Shown here: positions 16,040 to 18,134 of the stretch, piece by piece
How the letters are laid out: the number at the start of each line of letters is the position of its first letter
Position numbering within the stretch: position 1 is the first letter of the stretch
Position numbers and translations under genes: made by a program
Notes under the pieces: model-generated
What the model was told of the DNA's origin: nothing
Databases searched by the model: none
What the model saw: only the letters and a program-made list of their open reading frames with translations
Assembly (NCBI GenBank): GCA_025356695.1
Contig: JANXSE010000387.1
Coordinates: 1 to 18,134 of the forward strand
DNA length: 18,134 bases
From: Betaproteobacteria bacterium
GTDB lineage: Bacteria > Pseudomonadota > Gammaproteobacteria > Burkholderiales > SG8-41
Reading direction: 5' to 3'

Positions 16040-16723
16040 ATGGGGGCTCGCTCAGTGGCTGTCGTAAACGCCAAGCCGTATTCCTATGCGTTCGAGCCGG
16101 CGACGACCGCATTGATCGTGATCGACATGCAGCGTGATTTTATCGAACCCGGTGGGTTCGGTGAAACACTGGGCAACAATATTGCTCTGCTTGCCGCCAT
16201 CCTGCCGACGGTGGCCGAACTCATCGCCACCTGCCGTCGGCACGGCGTGCGGGTGATCCACACGCGCGAAGCGCATCGCAGCGATTTGTCGGACTGTCCG
16301 CCTGCCAAATTGAAGCGCGGAAACCCTAAATTGCGCATTGGCGACCAGGGCGCGATGGGGCGCATCCTGATCGATGGCGAGCCGGGCAACGACATCGTGC
16401 CGGCACTGGCGCCAATTGCCGGAGAAACGGTCATTGTGAAGCCGGGCAAGGGTGCTTTCTATGCCACGGCACTGGGCGATATTCTGCGCCTGCAGGGCAT
16501 CACGCATCTGCTGTTCGCCGGAGTTACCACCGAGGTCTGTGTACAGACCACGATGCGTGAGGCCAACGATCGCGGCTACGAATGTCTGCTGGTCGAAGAC
16601 GCCACTGAAAGTTATTTCCCGGCATTCAAAACCGCCGCGCTGGAAATGATCCGCGCGCAGGGCGCCATCATCGGCTGGACCGCAACCTGCGCGGAGGTCG
16701 CCGCTGCGCTCGGCGCGCGTTAA
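16040..16723 (+). CDS. Isochorismatase-like cysteine hydrolase, biuret hydrolase (BiuH)-like
   Basis: The 227-residue protein has the full cysteine-hydrolase triad: D29 in [11 protein letters not shown]137 in KPGKGAF and C167 in [12 protein letters not shown]. Several runs match the biuret amidohydrolase branch rather than nicotinamidases or Rut[36 protein letters not shown], and [21 protein letters not shown]. Biuret hydrolase converts biuret to allophanate and ammonia. The ATG at 16040 lacks a good Shine-Dalgarno. A GTG at 16055 has GGGGG seven bases upstream and would remove five residues, so it is a real alternative. The gene lies between the permease and ureD with short gaps on both sides (21 and up to 65 bases). 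Related members act on other ureides, so the substrate is a strong guess only. Confidence 0.83.
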   Translation: MGARSVAVVNAKPYSYAFEPATTALIVIDMQRDFIEPGGFGETLGNNIALLAAILPTVAELIATCRRHGVRVIHTREAHRSDLSDCPPAKLKRGNPKLRIGDQGAMGRILIDGEPGNDIVPALAPIAGETVIVKPGKGAFYATALGDILRLQGITHLLFAGVTTEVCVQTTMREANDRGYECLLVEDATESYFPAFKTAALEMIRAQGAIIGWTATCAEVAAALGAR

Positions 16724-16788
16724 GCAGGCGAAATTCCACCATGGACGGCATCGACCGGCTTGCGGAAACATGCATAATGCAGGCTGAT

Positions 16789-17682
16789 ATGAGTATCGTC
16801 AGCGAAGCGCGCGCCGCGCCGGCAATTTTAGCCGCACACGCCTCCGAACCCGAGCCGCACGGCCGCGGCTGGCGTGCGCGGCTGGCGCTTGAATACGGTG
16901 CTGACAATGGCGAAACGCGGCTGCTCAAACGTGAGCACGAAGGTCCGCTTACCGTGCAGAAGGCCCTGTATCCGGAAGGCCGGTCGGTTTGTCATTCGCT
17001 GATCTTGCATCCGCCCAGCGGCATTGTCGGCGGCGACCGGCTCGATATCGGTATCGGCGTCCAGCAGGGCGCGCATGCGCTGGTGACGATGCCGGGCGCC
17101 ACGCGCTGGTACCGTTCCGAAGGCGAGACCGCGGTGCAGACCATCAATGTGCGGCTGGGCCGCGACGCGGTGTTTGAGTGGTTGCCGCCGGAAACCATTA
17201 TGTTCAACAATGCCATTGCACAATTGCGCAGCCACATTACGCTGGAGGCCGGTGCACGTTATACCGGTTGGGAGATTTTGTGCCTCGGCCGCACAGCCTC
17301 GGGTGAAAAATTCGCCAGTGGCAGCCTGCGTCAGCAGACGACGATCAGAATCGGCGGTGAACTGGTGTGGGACGAACGCGTGCGGCTGTCGGGCAATTCG
17401 CCCTTGCTGCATTCCGCGGTCGGTCTCGGCGCTGCGCCGGTGACAGCAACTATGCTGGCTGCCGGTATGAAAATTCCAACCGAGGTGCTGACGCGTTGTC
17501 GCGGGCAGGCGGTGCAGGGTGGAGCACGCGCCGGCGTCAGTGCCATCGATACGTTGTTTGTCGCGCGTTATGTCGGCCCCTCCACCGAACAGGCGCGCGA
17601 ATATTTTATTTCGTTATGGCGGGAACTGCGGCCGATTTTTGCCGGGCGCGCTGCTGCTACACCAAGAATCTGGAACACTTAG
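16789..17682 (+). CDS. ureD: UreD, urease accessory protein
   Basis: The 297-residue UreD (UreH) is a chaperone that binds apo-urease and, with UreF and UreG, guides nickel insertion. Family blocks are RLLKREHEGPLTVQKALYPEG (about 44-64), HPPSGIVGGDRLDI (74-87), GATRWYRSEG and FEWLPPETIMFNNA (129-142). I chose ATG 16789 because AGG lies just upstream and family proteins are 270-300 residues. In-frame ATGs at 16741 and 16777 would give slightly longer versions. It follows the hydrolase in the same orientation and is separated from ureA by 15 bases. Beta-proteobacterial urease operons commonly begin with ureD then ureA, which matches here. Confidence 0.93.
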   Translation: MSIVSEARAAPAILAAHASEPEPHGRGWRARLALEYGADNGETRLLKREHEGPLTVQKALYPEGRSVCHSLILHPPSGIVGGDRLDIGIGVQQGAHALVTMPGATRWYRSEGETAVQTINVRLGRDAVFEWLPPETIMFNNAIAQLRSHITLEAGARYTGWEILCLGRTASGEKFASGSLRQQTTIRIGGELVWDERVRLSGNSPLLHSAVGLGAAPVTATMLAAGMKIPTEVLTRCRGQAVQGGARAGVSAIDTLFVARYVGPSTEQAREYFISLWRELRPIFAGRAAATPRIWNT

Positions 17683-17697
17683 CCGGGGAAGGCGCCG

Positions 17698-18003
17698 ATG
17701 GAACTGACACCACGCGAAAAAGACAAGTTGGTGATATGCACTGCCGGCTTGCTGGCCGAACGGCGCCGCGCGCGCGGCCTCAAACTGAATTATCCGGAGG
17801 CGGTGGCCTTTATTTCTGCCGCGATCATGGAAGGCGCACGCGACGGCAGGACCGTCGCTGAACTGATGAGCTACGGCACGACCTTGTTGACGCGCAAGGA
17901 CGTGATGGACGGCATCGCCGAGATGATTCCGGATATCCAGGTCGAGGCGACCTTTCCCGACGGCACCAAACTGGTGACCGTGCATCAACCCATCAACTAT
18001 TGA
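17698..18003 (+). CDS. ureA: UreA, urease gamma subunit
   Basis: The 101-residue gamma subunit is complete and of normal length. Family runs are [56 protein letters not shown] and [23 protein letters not shown] at the end. It has no catalytic residues itself; it helps assemble the urease trimer with UreB and UreC. GGGGAAGG lies about seven bases before ATG 17698. The expected next gene, ureB, with its typical MIPGE start, is not seen in the 131 bases that remain. Confidence 0.97.
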   Translation: MELTPREKDKLVICTAGLLAERRRARGLKLNYPEAVAFISAAIMEGARDGRTVAELMSYGTTLLTRKDVMDGIAEMIPDIQVEATFPDGTKLVTVHQPINY

Positions 18004-18078
18004 TCTTCTCTAAATACATGACAACCGATTGTCTGCTCGCGCGTTACATTTCTATCGGGTTGATTGGAGATGATGGGA

Positions 18079-18134
18079 ATGGTGAAGACGCGGTTGGAGG
18101 AGGCAACGAAGAAGCGGCTGCGCGCAGGGCGTCT
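18079..18134 (+). CDS. Start of an unidentified reading frame, possibly a transposase
   Basis: An open frame begins at ATG 18079 (or at in-frame ATGs 18070 and 18073) and runs off the right edge. Its first residues are MVKTRLEEATKKRLRAGR. GGAG (18065-18068) is ten bases before ATG 18079 and four before ATG 18073. It is basic and helical, and reminds me of the N-termini of helix-turn-helix IS transposases of the IS630 kind, but 19 residues are too few to assign. It is not ureB, which starts with a very different sequence. Upstream, GACAA-CCGA-TTGTC (18020-18033) is a small hairpin. Confidence 0.35.
   Translation, partial: MVKTRLEEATKKRLRAGR

Noticed and set aside
1..18134. CRISPR array, rRNA genes or prophage
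   Set aside because: No regularly spaced direct repeats, no rRNA-like blocks and no phage-type genes were seen; the tRNA-Asn shows no flanking duplication or integrase.

Overview
The window looks like a chromosomal segment of a betaproteobacterium, probably Burkholderiales-like. The basis is a GC-rich composition, an aromatic/aspartate aminotransferase divergent from uvrB, long UrtB-type permeases and the protein styles throughout. The genus cannot be resolved from sequence alone. There is no rRNA, CRISPR array or complete mobile element. One gene at each edge is cut by the window.

Bases 1-3971 are housekeeping. On the minus strand lie a YjdM/PhnA-type zinc-ribbon protein (cut at the left edge), a tRNA-Asn with its own promoter and a strong terminator, and a class I aminotransferase. 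Divergent from the aminotransferase is uvrB. A BamE/SmpA-like lipoprotein gene (3985-4518) converges on uvrB.

Bases 4575-12433 are one tightly packed minus-strand unit read from right to left: urtA, urtB, urtC, urtD, urtE (a complete urea/short-amide ABC importer), then an AtzG-like small subunit, an AtzE/HpxY-like amidase, an AtzH/HpxZ-like SnoaL-fold protein and a small zinc-ribbon protein. Most junctions overlap or nearly abut. The exception is urtA-urtB, where a perfect GAAA-capped hairpin sits in a 67-base gap.

Bases 12434-12978 are a 545-base AT-rich control region. It carries a sigma-54 type (-24/-12) promoter facing each way and, almost midway between them, a near-consensus NtrC site. 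This points to joint nitrogen-starvation control of both arms.

Bases 12979-18003 form the plus-strand arm: an outer-membrane porin-like protein, a divergent AzgA/NCS2-type permease, a biuret-hydrolase-like cysteine hydrolase, ureD and ureA. Just after ureA, where ureB is normally expected, a different reading frame begins that may be a transposase.

Taken together, the two arms look like a nitrogen-scavenging island. A porin admits small ureides and urea. Two inner-membrane systems, UrtABCDE and the NCS2 permease, import them. BiuH-like and AtzEG/AtzH-like enzymes strip ammonia from biuret-, carboxybiuret- or oxalurate-like compounds. Urease then hydrolyses urea. The exact substrates are inferred; no cyanuric acid hydrolase, allophanate hydrolase or oxamate hydrolase lies in the window.
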